DNA from: JABMPU01 sp964457455
Lineage (GTDB): Bacteria > Cloacimonadota > Cloacimonadia > Cloacimonadales > TCS61
Assembly (NCBI GenBank): GCA_964457455.1
Contig: CAYWJN010000057.1
Coordinates: 1 to 17,475, forward strand
Length of the DNA: 17,475 nucleotides
Reading direction: 5' to 3'
Part shown: one piece after another, positions 16,701-17,475 of the stretch
Layout of the letters: every line of letters begins with the position of its first letter
Numbering within the stretch: the first letter of the stretch is position 1
Translations under genes and position numbers: made by a program
The notes under the pieces: model-generated
Database searches by the model: none
The model's input: only the letters and a program-made list of their open reading frames with translations
What the model was told of the DNA's origin: nothing

Positions 16701-17475
16701 CAGAAGTTGATTTCACATCTCCGATTTTCTCAACTGAAGATATGATAATTGTAGGAGCACATAATTCCGGCAGTTTTGAATTTGATGGATATATAGATGA
16801 ACTTTCATTTTTCAATTCTTATTTGGAAGAATCTGAAATTCAGGAGAAGATGCAAATGACTGTGCATATAATTGAAGATAATCTTATCAGTAATTATCGT
16901 TTTGATGCAGATTCCGGGCTTAATGATTTAACAGGCAATAACAATGCTGTTAGCGTTGGAGATGTAACATTTGATGCTTTGGGAGCGAACATCACGACCT
17001 GGTTTGGATTTCCTGAAAGTGTAATAACAGTGCCGGCGTATGAATCTGCTCAAGCAGTTTTGCAATTCAATCCTATCGGCTACCCGGAAGAAACCTACTC
17101 TTCTTCCTTTTCAATTTTGAGTAATTCCGCTTATAATAATGAGATAACAATTCCTGTAAGTTTAGAATATCTGACTTCCTTTGAAAATAACACTGTTATA
17201 AAAAAAGATTTTGATTTGCATAGCTATCCCAATCCGTTCAATCCGAGTACAACTTTCTCATTCTCAATACCCAATGCCAGCAGAGTTGAACTCACGATTT
17301 TTAATGTCAAAGGACAAGAAGTCAGGACATTAATTTCAGATGATTTGAATAAAGGAGAATGGAAAATAACCTGGGATGGAAAAGATGCTTCTGAAAATTC
17401 GGTTGGAACCGGAATCTATTTTTCAAAATTAAGCGTAAATGGTAAAAATAGAGCAATGAAAAAGGTGCTGCTACT
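13739..17475 (+). CDS. gingipain-like C25 protease with LamG and C-terminal sorting domains (3' end cut by window)
   Basis: The frame is open from the ATG at 13739 (AGGAG 5 nt upstream) to the window edge, 1245 full codons. A signal peptide (about 1-19) precedes a propeptide-like region. The C25 domain has catalytic His484 in RDHGSETGW and Cys516 in SINCLTGKF, 32 residues apart as expected. A gingipain-type Ig-like segment (about 635-715) follows, then further strand-rich domains. A LamG/concanavalin A-like domain (about 878-1079) has a DELSFFN motif, and an FlgD-like/type A sorting domain begins at about 1159 with SYPNPFNPS. The last visible residues, MKKVLL, match the usual end of such domains, so probably only one or two codons plus the stop are missing. 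The likely role is an extracellular protease exported by a type IX-like route and processed by a PorU-like sortase such as the one at 4252. LamG may bind glycan or surface ligands; this is inference. Confidence 0.85.
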   Translation, partial: MKKIGVFFTFILIASFVFANQTQVIEYSNSWGKQGFDLKFQSSSEVEVNHSIQNFVLQETEINGEMLQTVLLPGNFLPNDEGMPNLPGNGRYIAIPQGASAELRILDFRTELYTNIDLSPAPRIPLDTEDGPLEYNKNESVYSRNEYYPVNSVQLGEQTQIRGVDVVMLGITPFQYNPVTKELLVYKDLKIEVSFIGGNGHFGEDRLRNRWWDPLLHDMVLNEQSLPEITFNYDFQNREDGAEYLIICPDDPIFLAWADSIRIFRNQQGISSIVVTTTEAGGNTPTAIEDYIDDAYDNWDPAPAAVLLLGDYGTTGNSVVSPIYNNYCASDNIFADVSGNMLPDIVFARMTAQNETHLETMVTKFLDYERNPPTNPDFYDHPITALGWQTERWFQICSESIGGFWHNELGKDQVRINAIYQGNPMVDPWSTNENTYMVTSYFGPSGLGYIPYTPAELGGWTGGNAAMINNAINSGAFVLQHRDHGSETGWGEPDYNSNHINGLTNTDLVYVFSINCLTGKFNITGECFAEKFHRYTHNGYNSGALGLIAASEVSYSFVNDTFIWGAYDNMWPQFMPDYGNPQIEERGILPAFGNASGKYFLQQSGWPSNPGSKAVTYNLFHHHGDAFSTVFSEMPQNLTVSHDDVLESGMTSFEVTADDGSLIGLSVNSEVIGVGNGTGSPVSIQIPAQTPGYNLLITVTNQNYYRYSAEIPIIPFDGGYIVIDSLTITDENGNSDGECDAGEEILLTYHFRNVGNQPEGIVLFMVETDTTYLQVEENFLIIDGLDAGETSLIDIVGNISFGCENGQLLTVIGSVMNMEGAFIQTDYIPVVKLPKINVDLEYISVQLEQPEIIEYPFIIENIGAEELICEFINNSNQAADLSATDSYLSIPHIEDYNDLSEFTVMAWLYIPENGYLGYVLNKGSSFSESSFAITILNLNFITCYFWDASGNRITLTANVSLSEEQWNHVAVTVSETNIKFYFNGNFVSEVDFTSPIFSTEDMIIVGAHNSGSFEFDGYIDELSFFNSYLEESEIQEKMQMTVHIIEDNLISNYRFDADSGLNDLTGNNNAVSVGDVTFDALGANITTWFGFPESVITVPAYESAQAVLQFNPIGYPEETYSSSFSILSNSAYNNEITIPVSLEYLTSFENNTVIKKDFDLHSYPNPFNPSTTFSFSIPNASRVELTIFNVKGQEVRTLISDDLNKGEWKITWDGKDASENSVGTGIYFSKLSVNGKNRAMKKVLL

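Overview
The window is about 17.5 kb of AT-rich bacterial DNA. Every gene I can support lies on the + strand. The gene content points to the FCB group: a PorU-like C25 peptidase, a second gingipain-type C25 protease, and FlgD-like/type-IX-style C-terminal domains on both. Together with Shine-Dalgarno sites and low GC, Cloacimonadota is my best guess, but that is inference and not a phylogenetic result.

Layout. (1) Positions 1-100 may hold the tail of an upstream gene. (2) Positions 118-4088 hold a translationally coupled pair: an exported HExxH metallopeptidase with a beta-propeller and a probable outer-membrane barrel, followed by a PrsW-family intramembrane protease starting at a GTG that overlaps the previous stop. 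(3) A 163-nt leader with a candidate promoter, a near-perfect direct repeat and a strong hairpin precedes a PorU-like C25 peptidase (4252-7455). (4) A short promoter region with an operator-like palindrome between -35 and -10 precedes a likely informational operon: EF-G-like GTPase, yebC, ruvC, ruvA, rsmB and a membrane-anchored PASTA protein (7540-13421). The genes from yebC onward are packed with overlaps or short gaps. (5) Positions 13422-13738 carry no gene but hold a compact double-hairpin inverted repeat, half of which looks like an intrinsic terminator. (6) From 13739 to the window edge runs a large secreted gingipain-like protease with LamG-type and sorting domains, cut probably one or two codons before its stop.

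How the genes relate. The first three proteins are three proteases of different catalytic class, placed at the outer membrane, inner membrane and cell surface. The PorU-like protein could process cargo with C-terminal sorting domains, and the last gene encodes such a cargo. The central operon combines translation (EF-G paralogue, YebC, 16S rRNA methylation) with Holliday-junction processing (RuvC, RuvA). ruvB is not in the window.

I did not find a clear undescribed system. The most unusual items are the coupled metallopeptidase/PrsW pair, the long soluble tail on PrsW, the EF-G paralogue lacking the catalytic His, the palindrome inside the EF-G promoter, and the two-unit inverted repeat at 13471-13552.
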